NCBI GenBank assembly: GCA_900544105.1
Contig: UQUC01000042.1
Coordinates: forward strand, 1 to 19,561
Direction of reading: 5' to 3'
Length of the DNA: 19,561 nucleotides
From: an uncultured Oscillibacter sp.
GTDB taxonomy: Bacteria; Bacillota; Clostridia; Oscillospirales; Oscillospiraceae
In this document: piece by piece, positions 1 to 6,804 of the stretch
Position numbering within the stretch: position 1 is the stretch's first letter
Layout: each line of letters starts with the position of its first letter
Notes under the pieces: model-generated
Told to the model about the DNA's origin: nothing
Seen by the model: the letters and a program-made list of their open reading frames with translations, nothing else
The model's database searches: none
Program-made: the position numbers and the translations under genes

Positions 1-132
1 CCGGGCTTTCTCTAGAGAAAGCCTGGATCCCCCGCCCGGGACCGGGCGGGAAACCACGTCGCAGGTTCTAACCTGCGCCGGTCCAGAAGGCACCACCTGC
101 CGACAGCAGCACGCCAGAGCCGCTCCCGGCTC
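1..132. other. Cluster of inverted repeats, no recognised gene
   Basis: Five stems stand close together: 1-26 (near-perfect, centred on TCTAGA), 31-50 (CCCGCCCGG with CCGGGCGGG, 2-base loop), 60-77 (CGCAGGTT with AACCTGCG), 80-94 (short, one bulge) and 117-132 (GAGCCG with CGGCTC). A terminator follows at 143-172, so this could be the 3' part of a structured plus-strand RNA that begins outside the window. A plus-strand frame ending at the TAA at 69-71 could instead be the basic C-terminus of a truncated gene; it resembles nothing I know. I do not recognise tRNA, tmRNA, RNase P or SRP RNA here. Confidence 0.4.
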
Positions 133-142
133 CCTCCAAACC

Positions 143-172
143 AAAAGGGAAGGCCCCAAGGCCTTCCCTTTT
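143..172. terminator. Bidirectional rho-independent terminator
   Basis: A perfect 13-bp stem (AAAAGGGAAGGCC with its complement) encloses a 4-base loop, with A and T tracts on both sides. It lies just past the stop codon of the minus-strand acetyltransferase and can also end transcription arriving from the left on the plus strand. Confidence 0.85.
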
Positions 173-185
173 CTCCCATCCCGTG

Positions 186-611
186 TTATGCTTTGGTTAC
201 CGTCTTTCGCATGCCGCTGCCGGCGGTGTCGCTGGGGCTGGTCTCAAAGCCCAGCTTTTCGTAGAAGGGCTCCTTCCCCTTGGCCGCCCCCAGGAAGAAC
301 ATAATGGTCTCCCCCGGCTGGGCGGCGTCCAGGACCCGCTGGCACAGCTGCTCCACGATCTGCCGGCCAATCCCCCGGCCCTGCCAGGCGGGCAGGACGG
401 CCACATCCCCCAGGTAGGCGGTGTAGCCGTAGTCAAACAGAATCCGCCCCATGGCCACGCAGACCCCGTCCACCCGAGCGCAGGCTACAAAGGTGGTGTG
501 GGCCAGGCCCTCCCGGGCCTGCCGCGGGGTGAGCTCGTACCACCCCACTGCCATGCGCAGTTGGTTGTACTCCTGGGGGGTGACGGAGGTTCCATATACA
601 ATCTCTTCCAT
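186..611 (-). CDS. GNAT family N-acetyltransferase
   Basis: This 141-residue protein is a single GNAT domain, predicted to move an acetyl group from acetyl-CoA to an unknown amine; it should be cytosolic. Motif A is clear: a beta strand (LGDVAVLP, about 68-75) followed by the pyrophosphate-binding QGRGIG at 77-82. FYEKLGF at 116-122 is the typical C-terminal GNAT strand-helix motif. The frame can be extended to a GTG at 632, but AAGGAG lies 8 bases before the ATG at 611, so I chose that ATG. The gene is alone, divergent from trmO, and ends at a strong terminator. The substrate cannot be read from sequence; such proteins are often annotated only to family level. Confidence 0.88.
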   Translation of the reverse strand: MEEIVYGTSVTPQEYNQLRMAVGWYELTPRQAREGLAHTTFVACARVDGVCVAMGRILFDYGYTAYLGDVAVLPAWQGRGIGRQIVEQLCQRVLDAAQPGETIMFFLGAAKGKEPFYEKLGFETSPSDTAGSGMRKTVTKA

Positions 612-983
612 GGGACCGGCTCCTTTCTCCACTGGTTTTCCCCATCATACCACAATCCCCGCCGTGGGTCTATGGGGGGCGCCCTTCTTTGTTTCCGCTT
701 GTCACCCCTTTGTCACACTTTCGTCATTTTTACAGGTTGATTTTTCCTTTGTGCGTTCTGACCAAGGCCATTTTGGCGCTTTTTGCAAGAAAATTTGCTC
801 CTGAGTGCACCTCCCTTTCCGGTGGAAGGGGAAGCTGTTCAAAGGTTTTACACATTGTCCACAGACTTTTCCACAAGCCGTGCACAACCCGGTTTCCCCA
901 TTTTGATCGTCAAAAATTCCTGTCAAGGGAAAGTTTGCCGGTGGATTCGCCAAACTTTTCCCCTTGGGAGAGGAGGTCCCCCC
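612..983. promoter_or_regulatory. Divergent intergenic region with DnaA-box-like pair
   Basis: This 372-base gap separates the divergent acetyltransferase and trmO genes. TTGTCCACA (855-863) and TTTTCCACA (867-875) each differ from the DnaA box TTATCCACA at one base; they lie in the same direction 12 bases apart. An inverted repeat TTTTGA/TCAAAA (901-915) follows and could be an operator. No convincing -35/-10 pair was found for either gene, and I see no coding sequence. Confidence 0.4.
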
Positions 984-1673
984 ATGTCCCAGGAATTTTC
1001 CATGACGCCCATTGCCCACATCCGCAGTGATTTCGCCGAAAAATTCGGTGTGCCCCGGCAGAGCGGGCTGGTGGAGGAGTTGGAGGCCGACATTGTTTTC
1101 GAACCGGACTATCAGAACCCGGACGCCCTCCGGGGCTTGGATGACTTCTCCCATATCTGGCTCATCTGGGTCTTTGACCGTGCCATCCGGGATACCTGGT
1201 CCCCCACGGTCCGTCCACCCCGGCTGGGAGGTAACACCCGGATGGGCGTCTTTGCCACCCGCTCCCCCTTCCGGCCCAACCCCATCGCTCTGTCCTGCGT
1301 GAAGCTTGCGGGCATCCGGCAGACGGCGGAAGGCCCCGTGCTCCGGGTCCGGGGTGCGGATCTGGTAAACGGCACCCCCATTCTGGATATCAAGCCTTAC
1401 ATCCCCTACGCCGACAGCCATCCCGACGCACTGGGAGGCTTCGCCGCTGTACCGGCTGGAGAAACCCTGTCTGTTTCCATTCCCCCGGCCTTATTGGAAC
1501 AGATACCCATAGAACGGCAGGAGGCTTTACGGGGCGTTCTGGCTCAAGACCCCCGGCCCCACTACCAGAAGGACCCGGAGCGGGTCTACGGCTTCTCCTT
1601 TGCCGGTTTTGAAGTCCGTTTCACCGTGGACGGGGACCAGCTCACCGTCCGGGATATCCGTCCGGCTGAATAA
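984..1673 (+). CDS. trmO: tRNA (N6-threonylcarbamoyladenosine37-N6)-methyltransferase TrmO
   Basis: TrmO (TsaA/YaeB family) uses S-adenosylmethionine to methylate t6A at position 37 of certain tRNAs, tuning decoding. The 229-residue length fits the family (E. coli about 235). Family signatures are visible: the central block from RPPRLGG (78-84) through RMGVFATRSPFRPNPIALS (86-104), the ILDIKPYIPYAD block (133-143) and the C-terminal DPRPHYQ (189-195). An open frame runs upstream to 783, but AGGAGG at 971-976 sits 7 bases before the ATG at 984, which fixes the start; a second in-frame ATG at 1002 is less well placed. It is a single gene followed by a hairpin-rich gap, so not obviously part of an operon. 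Confidence 0.93.
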   Translation: MSQEFSMTPIAHIRSDFAEKFGVPRQSGLVEELEADIVFEPDYQNPDALRGLDDFSHIWLIWVFDRAIRDTWSPTVRPPRLGGNTRMGVFATRSPFRPNPIALSCVKLAGIRQTAEGPVLRVRGADLVNGTPILDIKPYIPYADSHPDALGGFAAVPAGETLSVSIPPALLEQIPIERQEALRGVLAQDPRPHYQKDPERVYGFSFAGFEVRFTVDGDQLTVRDIRPAE

Positions 1674-1692
1674 AACATCCACTTAGGCTCTG

Positions 1693-1786
1693 GCGGTCCG
1701 CATTGCTGCGGACCGCTCAGCGTGTCGAAAAAGTCTTTTCGCCCCGCTGAGCAAGTTTTCAGAACTTTATAAAAGTTCTGAAAACT
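1693..1786. repeat. Three tandem perfect hairpins, MITE- or REP-like intergenic element
   Basis: Three stems follow one another almost without spacing. Stem A (1693-1716) pairs GCGGTCCGCA with TGCGGACCGC around TTGC. Stem B (1717-1750) has outer arms TCAGCG/CGCTGA and inner arms CGAAAA/TTTTCG. Stem C (1754-1786) is a perfect 15-bp stem, AGTTTTCAGAACTTT and its complement, with loop ATA. Stem A could terminate trmO, but no T tract follows it. The combined structure resembles a dispersed intergenic repeat; copy number cannot be tested in one window. Confidence 0.5.
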
Positions 1787-1978
1787 AAGGATTTCAATAG
1801 CGCAGGACACCCTTCTTGGGTTTCCCGCGCACACCCTTCCTTACCGTCGCGGAGAATTTACCACTATATCGACAGTCTCGCTGCTTTTTGGGAGGATCCG
1901 CTCCCTTATGCGCACAAAATGAAACAGGACGGTGCACAGGTTCGATGCCCGTTTTTTTATTTTTTGCGTAAAAGCCCA
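1787..1978. other. Gap with no convincing gene
   Basis: Short minus-strand frames cross this stretch but lack a good ribosome binding site and any recognisable domain. Read on the minus strand, the segment at about 1800-1850 contains AAGGGTGT twice in a GC-rich, partly self-complementary context, so the repeat element to the left may continue to about 1860. A small inverted repeat GGGAG/CTCCC lies near 1890-1905. TTATGCGCAC occurs at 1906-1915 and again at 2047-2056. Confidence 0.35.
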
Positions 1979-2020
1979 TTGACAAAGTAGGTTTGTTGGT
2001 ATATGGTTTAACCATACCAA
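1979..2020 (+). promoter_or_regulatory. Promoter with overlapping palindromic operator upstream of cysE
   Basis: TTGACA (1979-1984) is a perfect -35 element; 17 bases later TATGGT (2002-2007) serves as a -10. A dyad with arms TTGGTAT (1996-2002) and ATACCAA (2014-2020), and inner arms GGTT/AACC (2005-2008, 2010-2013), covers the -10 and the expected start. This is the geometry of a repressor site. The regulator is unknown; an Rrf2-type (IscR/CymR) or cysteine-responsive factor would make sense from the genes downstream, but the arms do not match a consensus I can name. Confidence 0.6.
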
Positions 2021-2071
2021 GTTTGTAGGTGATTGCATGACTACTTTTATGCGCACTCCTGATATCCGATG

Positions 2072-2102
2072 TTGATGGCCCTCCCCCCCACTGGCCCATC
2101 AA
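2072..2102 (+). other. Leader hairpin in the cysE 5' untranslated region
   Basis: TTGATGGCC (2072-2080) pairs with GG-C-CCATCAA (2093-2102) with one bulged C and a C-rich loop. It lies between the promoter and the leader ORF. No T tract follows directly, so it is not a standard terminator; no T-box motif was found around it. Confidence 0.35.
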
Positions 2103-2131
2103 ACAAAATCATGTTCAAGGAGTGCTTTTTT

Positions 2132-2201
2132 ATGATCTATCCTGCCCTATCCGGTATTGCCTCCCCTTCGCCGTCATTTGCGAAACAGGAGGTACCAGCC
2201 C

Positions 2202-2209
<8 letters not shown>
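2132..2209 (+). CDS. Short leader ORF overlapping the cysE start
   Basis: A 25-codon frame begins at ATG 2132 with AAGGAG ten bases upstream (a long spacing), and its stop TAA (2207-2209) lies inside the first codons of cysE in another reading frame. The predicted peptide starts MIYPALSG and ends VPAHD; it has no cysteine and no run of one amino acid, so it is not a classical cysteine attenuator. Its likely role, if translated, is translational coupling to cysE. Conservation has not been tested, so it may be accidental. Confidence 0.4.
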
Positions 2210-2978
<769 letters not shown>

Positions 2979-3023
2979 TAATTTTTACATATTATACACA
3001 GCACCACAAAGGAGGAACCCGCT

Positions 3024-4208
3024 ATGGTATACGCGGATAATGCTGCAACAACAAAAATGAGCCGCACGGCCATCGACGCCATGCTGCCCTATATGGAGAC
3101 CCACTACGGCAACCCCTCCAGCCTGTACCGGCTGGGGCAGGAGGCCGCCGAAGCCTTACAGAGCGCTCGGGAGACCGTGGCCGCCTGTCTGGGCTGCACA
3201 CCCCGGGAGATCACCTTTACCTCCGGCGGCAGCGAGGCTGACAATCAGGCTTTGATTTCCGCCGCCCGCATCGGTGAGCGCAAGGGCAAGAAGCACATCA
3301 TCTCCACCGCCTTTGAGCACCACGCCATTCTCCACACCTTGAAAAAGCTGGAAAAGGAAGGCTTTGAGGTCCAGCTGCTCCCCGTTGGCTCTGCCGGTAC
3401 CATCACCGCCCAGCAGGTAGCGGACGCCATCCGCCCCGACACTTGTCTGGTCACCACCATGTATGCCAACAATGAGATCGGTTCCATCCTGCCCATTGCG
3501 GAGATCGGCGCTGTCTGCCGGGAAAAAGGCGTCCTGTTCCATACCGACGCCGTGCAGGCCGCCGGTCATCTCCACATCAATGTCAACGAGCAGAACATCA
3601 ATATGCTGTCCCTCTCCGGCCATAAATTCCATGGTCCCAAGGGCACCGGCGTGCTGTATGCCCGCCAAGGCATCCCCCTGACCAACATCATCGAGGGCGG
3701 CGCACAGGAGCGGGGCAAGCGGGCCGGTACGGAAAACGTCCCCGGCATCATGGGTCTGGCCGCCGCACTGAAGGAGGCCTGCGATCACATCGATGAAAAC
3801 GCCGCCAAGGTCTCCGCGCTGCGGGACCAGCTCATCGCCGGTCTCTCTCAGATCCCCCACAGCGCTCTGAACGGCGATCCCGTCCACCGGCTCCCCGGCA
3901 ACGTGAACTTCTGCTTTGAGGGCATTGAGGGCGAAAGCCTGCTGTTGCTGCTGGATCAGGCCGGGATCTGTGCGTCCTCCGGCAGCGCCTGCACCTCCGG
4001 TTCTCTGGACCCCAGCCATGTGCTGCTGGCCATCGGCCGCCCCCACGAGGTTGCCCACGGCTCCCTGCGGCTGAGCCTGTGCGAGTGGAACACGCAAGAG
4101 GATGTGGATCACATTCTCAAGGAGGTCCCCCGGATCGTGGAGTACCTGCGGAGTATTTCTCCCGTGTGGAAGGATCTTGCCAGCGGAAAGAAGCAGTTCA
4201 TGCTGTAA
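3024..4208 (+). CDS. nifS: Cysteine desulfurase, NifS/IscS type
   Basis: This PLP enzyme removes sulfur from L-cysteine as a persulfide, giving alanine, and passes the sulfur to Fe-S scaffolds and tRNA thiolation enzymes. The 394 residues form a class V aminotransferase fold: EHH at 98-100, DAVQ at 175-178, the PLP lysine Lys201 in LSGHKFHGPKG, and the mobile catalytic loop SSGSACTSG with Cys323. The longer loop around the catalytic cysteine is typical of group I enzymes (NifS/IscS) rather than SufS. AAAGGAGG lies 5 bases before the ATG. It sits between cysE and the NifU-type scaffold, and with mnmA further on it probably supplies sulfur to both. The nifS symbol does not imply nitrogen fixation. 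Confidence 0.95.
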   Translation: MVYADNAATTKMSRTAIDAMLPYMETHYGNPSSLYRLGQEAAEALQSARETVAACLGCTPREITFTSGGSEADNQALISAARIGERKGKKHIISTAFEHHAILHTLKKLEKEGFEVQLLPVGSAGTITAQQVADAIRPDTCLVTTMYANNEIGSILPIAEIGAVCREKGVLFHTDAVQAAGHLHINVNEQNINMLSLSGHKFHGPKGTGVLYARQGIPLTNIIEGGAQERGKRAGTENVPGIMGLAAALKEACDHIDENAAKVSALRDQLIAGLSQIPHSALNGDPVHRLPGNVNFCFEGIEGESLLLLLDQAGICASSGSACTSGSLDPSHVLLAIGRPHEVAHGSLRLSLCEWNTQEDVDHILKEVPRIVEYLRSISPVWKDLASGKKQFML

Positions 4209-4269
4209 TGTTTCCGTTCTTTCCAACAGTGCGAATATTTACTTTTTATAACCCAAGGAGGCTTTCAAC

Positions 4270-4707
4270 ATGGCACTTTATACAGAAACCGTCATGGACC
4301 ATTTTACTCATCCCCGGAATGTGGGTGAGATCCCCGATGCCGACGGCGTAGGCGAGGTAGGCAACGCCAAGTGCGGCGACATCATGAAAATGTACCTCAA
4401 GATCAAGGATGACCGCATCGAGGACGTGAAGTTCGAGACCTTCGGCTGCGGCAGCGCCATCGCGTCCTCCTCCATGGCCACGGAACTCATCAAGGGCAAG
4501 ACCATCGAGGAAGCGCTGGCCGTCACCAACAAGCAGGTGGTGGATGCGCTGGGCGGTCTGCCCGCTTATAAGCTGCACTGCTCCGTACTGGCGGAGGAAT
4601 CCATCAAGGCGGCTGTCAAAAACTATTACGACCGCAACAACATCCCTTACGACCACAGCAAGTTCCCCGACTGTGAGCACTGCGAGGGCGGCTGTCCCAT
4701 GGTTTGA
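4270..4707 (+). CDS. nifU: Fe-S cluster assembly scaffold, IscU/NifU N-terminal type
   Basis: The 145-residue protein is the scaffold on which the neighbouring desulfurase builds Fe-S clusters. The three cluster cysteines are present: Cys35 (AKCGD, with Asp37), Cys60 (FGCGSA) and Cys104 (LHCSV). It lacks the ferredoxin and C-terminal domains of long NifU proteins. Unlike textbook IscU, it ends in a short tail with three more cysteines (Cys135, Cys138, Cys142), which could bind metal or assist transfer; related clostridial proteins often have such tails, to my recollection. AAGGAGG (4255-4261) is 8 bases before the ATG. The stop overlaps the start of mnmA. Confidence 0.94.
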   Translation: MALYTETVMDHFTHPRNVGEIPDADGVGEVGNAKCGDIMKMYLKIKDDRIEDVKFETFGCGSAIASSSMATELIKGKTIEEALAVTNKQVVDALGGLPAYKLHCSVLAEESIKAAVKNYYDRNNIPYDHSKFPDCEHCEGGCPMV

Positions 4708-5771
4708 TGGGTAAGGTACTGATTGCAATGAGCGGCGGCGTTGATTCCAGCGTCGCCGCTTACCTTTTGAAGCACAGCGGCTGGGACTGCGTCGGCGCTA
4801 CCATGACCCTTTACCGCAACGAGGACATCGGTATTTCCCGCAGCCGCACCTGCTGCTCTTTGGAGGATGTGGAGGATGCCCGCAGCGTGGCGTTTCGTCT
4901 GCGGATTCCCTACTACGTTTTTAACTTCTCCGAGGAGTTTCGCCGTCAGGTGATGGACCGCTTTGCGGATGCCTACGGGCAGGGGCGGACGCCCAATCCC
5001 TGTATCGACTGCAACCGCTACCTGAAATTCCGGCATCTCTATGACCGGGCAACCCTCCTGGGCTGCGACGCCATCGCCACTGGCCATTATGCCCGGATCG
5101 AGCAGGAAAACGGTCGGTATCTGCTGAAAAAGGCGCTTGACGCAAACAAGGACCAGAGCTATGTACTCTATATGCTGACCCAGGAGCAGTTGGCCCACAC
5201 CCGATTTCCATTGGGTGCCCTCCATAAAGCGGAGACCCGGCAGTTGGCGGATAGTCTGGGCTTTTTTAACGCCAGAAAGCCGGACAGTCAGGACATCTGT
5301 TTTGTCCCGGATGGCGACTACGCCGCTTTCATCCGTCGGCACGCCGGAAAAGCGGATACCCCCGGTGATTTCGTGGACGAATCCGGTCGGACATTGGGAT
5401 GTCACAAGGGCATCGCCCACTATACCATCGGCCAGCGGAAAGGATTGGGTATCCCTTCCAATCGTCCGCTGTACGTAAAAGCCATTGATCCAAAGAGCAA
5501 TCAGGTGGTCCTCAGTGAAAATGACGCTCTATTCTCCCAGCAGCTCACTGGTGAGAACTTCAACTGGATCGCCTGGGAAGCGCCGCCCCGCCAGTTCCGA
5601 TGCAGTGCCAAGATCCGCTACCGCCAGACGGAGCAACCCTGCAAGGTGACGGTGGAGGAGGACAGCTCCGTGCAGGTGCTGTTCGACCGTCCCCAGCGGG
5701 CCATCACTCCGGGGCAGGCGGTGGTACTCTATGACGGAGACGCCGTTCTGGGCGGCGGTACGATTTTATAG
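4707..5771 (+). CDS. mnmA: tRNA-specific 2-thiouridylase MnmA
   Basis: MnmA uses ATP and relayed persulfide sulfur to make 2-thiouridine at tRNA wobble position 34 (Lys, Glu, Gln). The 354 residues contain the PP-loop SGGVDSS (9-15), the first catalytic cysteine in PNPCIDC (Cys99) and the second in QDICFVPDGDY (Cys198); the C-terminal part is the usual beta-barrel domain. The ATG at 4707 overlaps the nifU stop as TGATG, so translation is probably coupled; a TTG one codon earlier is possible but less likely. Placement after a desulfurase and scaffold fits a local sulfur relay; no TusA-E genes are present, and in Firmicutes the desulfurase can donate directly. A strong terminator follows. Confidence 0.95.
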   Translation: MGKVLIAMSGGVDSSVAAYLLKHSGWDCVGATMTLYRNEDIGISRSRTCCSLEDVEDARSVAFRLRIPYYVFNFSEEFRRQVMDRFADAYGQGRTPNPCIDCNRYLKFRHLYDRATLLGCDAIATGHYARIEQENGRYLLKKALDANKDQSYVLYMLTQEQLAHTRFPLGALHKAETRQLADSLGFFNARKPDSQDICFVPDGDYAAFIRRHAGKADTPGDFVDESGRTLGCHKGIAHYTIGQRKGLGIPSNRPLYVKAIDPKSNQVVLSENDALFSQQLTGENFNWIAWEAPPRQFRCSAKIRYRQTEQPCKVTVEEDSSVQVLFDRPQRAITPGQAVVLYDGDAVLGGGTIL

Positions 5772-5787
5772 CCCATGGCCGCAGCAC

Positions 5788-5828
5788 AAAAAACCAGCGG
5801 AAAGGCCGAGCCTTTCCGCTGGTTTTTT
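5788..5828. terminator. Bidirectional terminator between mnmA and the DtxR/MntR gene
   Basis: A perfect 18-bp stem with arms AAAAAACCAGCGGAAAGG and its complement has a 5-base loop (CCGAG) and A/T tracts on both sides, so it can serve both converging genes. Confidence 0.93.
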
Positions 5829-5836
5829 GGTTTCTA

Positions 5837-6238
5837 TCAGGTTTCCGCTGTTTCACCGGCGGAGGCCATACGCTTCCAGGCATGGTCACAGATGGCCTTG
5901 AAGGTCTGGTCGCTGATGTCATGCTCCATTTTGCAGGCATCCTCCTCCGCAGTCTCCGGGTCCACACCCAAGCTCACCAGAAAACGGGTCAAAGTCTTGT
6001 GCCGCTGGAGCATTTTGGATGCGATCTGCATACCGGCATCCGTCAATGTGATAAGGCCGTCCTTATCCATCTCAATATATCCGTTTTCCCGCAGACGCTT
6101 GGTGGCGTAAGTCACGCTGGGCTTCGTCACCCCCAAGTGCTCCGCTACATCCACAGAGCGCACATATCCATGCTTGGTCTGCATCATCAGCATGGTTTCC
6201 AGGTAATCCTCAGATGCTTTCAGGATCTGCACGGTCAT
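5837..6238 (-). CDS. DtxR/MntR family metal-dependent transcriptional repressor
   Basis: The 133-residue protein has an N-terminal winged helix-turn-helix (about 5-65, with SVDVAEHLGVTKPSVTYAT as the DNA-reading unit) and a metal-binding dimer domain (about 70-125). It lacks the C-terminal SH3-like domain of DtxR/IdeR, as MntR does. Candidate ligands are Asp11, Glu14, His80, Cys102, Glu105 and His106: the first two are MntR-like, the Cys is DtxR-like. Frame extends to 6340, but AAAGGA six bases before the ATG at 6238 supports this start. It is divergent from the feo operon, whose promoter holds dyads, so iron-dependent repression of feo is the likely role; manganese is an alternative. Confidence 0.88.
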   Translation of the reverse strand: MTVQILKASEDYLETMLMMQTKHGYVRSVDVAEHLGVTKPSVTYATKRLRENGYIEMDKDGLITLTDAGMQIASKMLQRHKTLTRFLVSLGVDPETAEEDACKMEHDISDQTFKAICDHAWKRMASAGETAET

Positions 6239-6330
6239 CACCGGTCCTTTCTTCCTATCACGATCCAGGGCATCGCCGTCCGCCCAAAAGCCTTGGCGAA
6301 AGCGACAGCCCGCATAAAGCCGTTTTGGGC

Positions 6331-6359
6331 ATTTTACCATATTTTCTTCACAAATGCAA
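6331..6359 (-). promoter_or_regulatory. Candidate promoter for the DtxR/MntR gene
   Basis: On the minus strand TTGCAT (6359-6354) is followed after 17 bases by TAAAAT (6336-6331), five of six bases matching the -10 consensus. The leader to the ATG would be about 85 bases. The weak -35 limits confidence. Confidence 0.45.
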
Positions 6360-6405
6360 GGTGTCTTCTCCCCTGAGATTTTGACAATATTTTTAAAAAT
6401 CCCAG

Positions 6406-6458
6406 TTGACAGAAGCGATTAGAGATGTTAAACTAAGCTGTGGTTAGAGAAGGCTAAC
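6406..6458 (+). promoter_or_regulatory. feo promoter P1 with GTTAG/CTAAC operator
   Basis: TTGACA (6406-6411) is a perfect -35; TAAACT (6429-6434) lies 17 bases on as a -10. A dyad GTTAG (6443-6447) and CTAAC (6454-6458), six bases apart, covers the expected transcription start. The half-sites resemble those of the DtxR/IdeR box (TTAGGTTAG/CTAACCTAA), and the DtxR-family gene is adjacent. Confidence 0.6.
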
Positions 6459-6500
6459 ACCTTACAAAACGTGACGGCTGCACTCCGACTATTCTTTTTC

Positions 6501-6527
6501 CATAATAGTTAGTTCGATTTAACTAAC
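6501..6527 (+). promoter_or_regulatory. Second GTTAG dyad, with possible feo promoter P2
   Basis: CATAAT (6501-6506), five of six to the -10 consensus, is followed at once by a perfect dyad GTTAGTT (6508-6514) and AACTAAC (6521-6527). No good -35 is seen 16-18 bases upstream, so P2 is uncertain, but the dyad is clear and uses the same half-site words as the first operator. It lies 7 bases before the feoA ribosome binding site. Confidence 0.5.
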
Positions 6528-6545
6528 AGATTCGGAGGGGTCGTT

Positions 6546-6758
6546 ATGATGCCGCTTGCACTGGCAAATATCGGTGAAGAATACATGATCCGCAGGGTCA
6601 GCGGAAATCCCGAGGTGAAAAAGCACCTGGAGGATTTGGGGTTCACTGCCGGCGGGTCCATCACGGTGGTGTCGGCTCTGGGAGGCAACATCATCGTCAA
6701 GGTGAAGGAGTCCCGGGTGGCCATCAGCGAGGAAATGGCCCGCAAGATCATGATCTGA
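6546..6758 (+). CDS. feoA: FeoA family protein (first copy)
   Basis: This 70-residue protein is a small cytosolic SH3-like FeoA domain, thought to interact with FeoB during ferrous iron uptake. The typical pattern is seen: a start resembling 'IGEEYMIRRVSG', then HLEDLGFTAGGSITVVSALGGNIIVKV and a final ESRVAISEEMARKIMI, which fits the FeoA 'R(I/V)AI(S/D)xxxAxxI' ending. GGAGG (6534-6538) precedes the ATG with 7 bases between; a second ATG immediately follows the first. It is the first gene after the iron-box-like operators and is 46 bases from a second, divergent FeoA gene. The two copies may form a heteromer or one may be specialised. Confidence 0.92.
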   Translation: MMPLALANIGEEYMIRRVSGNPEVKKHLEDLGFTAGGSITVVSALGGNIIVKVKESRVAISEEMARKIMI

Positions 6759-6804
6759 TCCATTTGAAGTTGAAATCTGATAAAAACAGTAGGAGGAAAC
6801 GAGT

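Noticed and set aside
60..83. tRNA-like T arm (GCAGG stem with TTCTAA) near the left edge
   Set aside because: The loop has six rather than seven bases and lacks TTCRA; no matching acceptor, D or anticodon arm was found.
1794..2102. Minus-strand 102-codon frame in the gap before cysE
   Set aside because: It crosses the cysE promoter and operator and has no recognisable domain; it is best explained as part of an intergenic repeat and chance frame.
1787..2131. Cysteine T-box upstream of cysE
   Set aside because: No TGGNACCGCG-type T-box sequence or antiterminator/terminator pair was found; a palindrome over the promoter explains control better.
3156..4226. Long open frame opposite the cysteine desulfurase gene
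   Set aside because: It overlaps a complete NifS/IscS gene with all catalytic residues and has no recognisable motif of its own.
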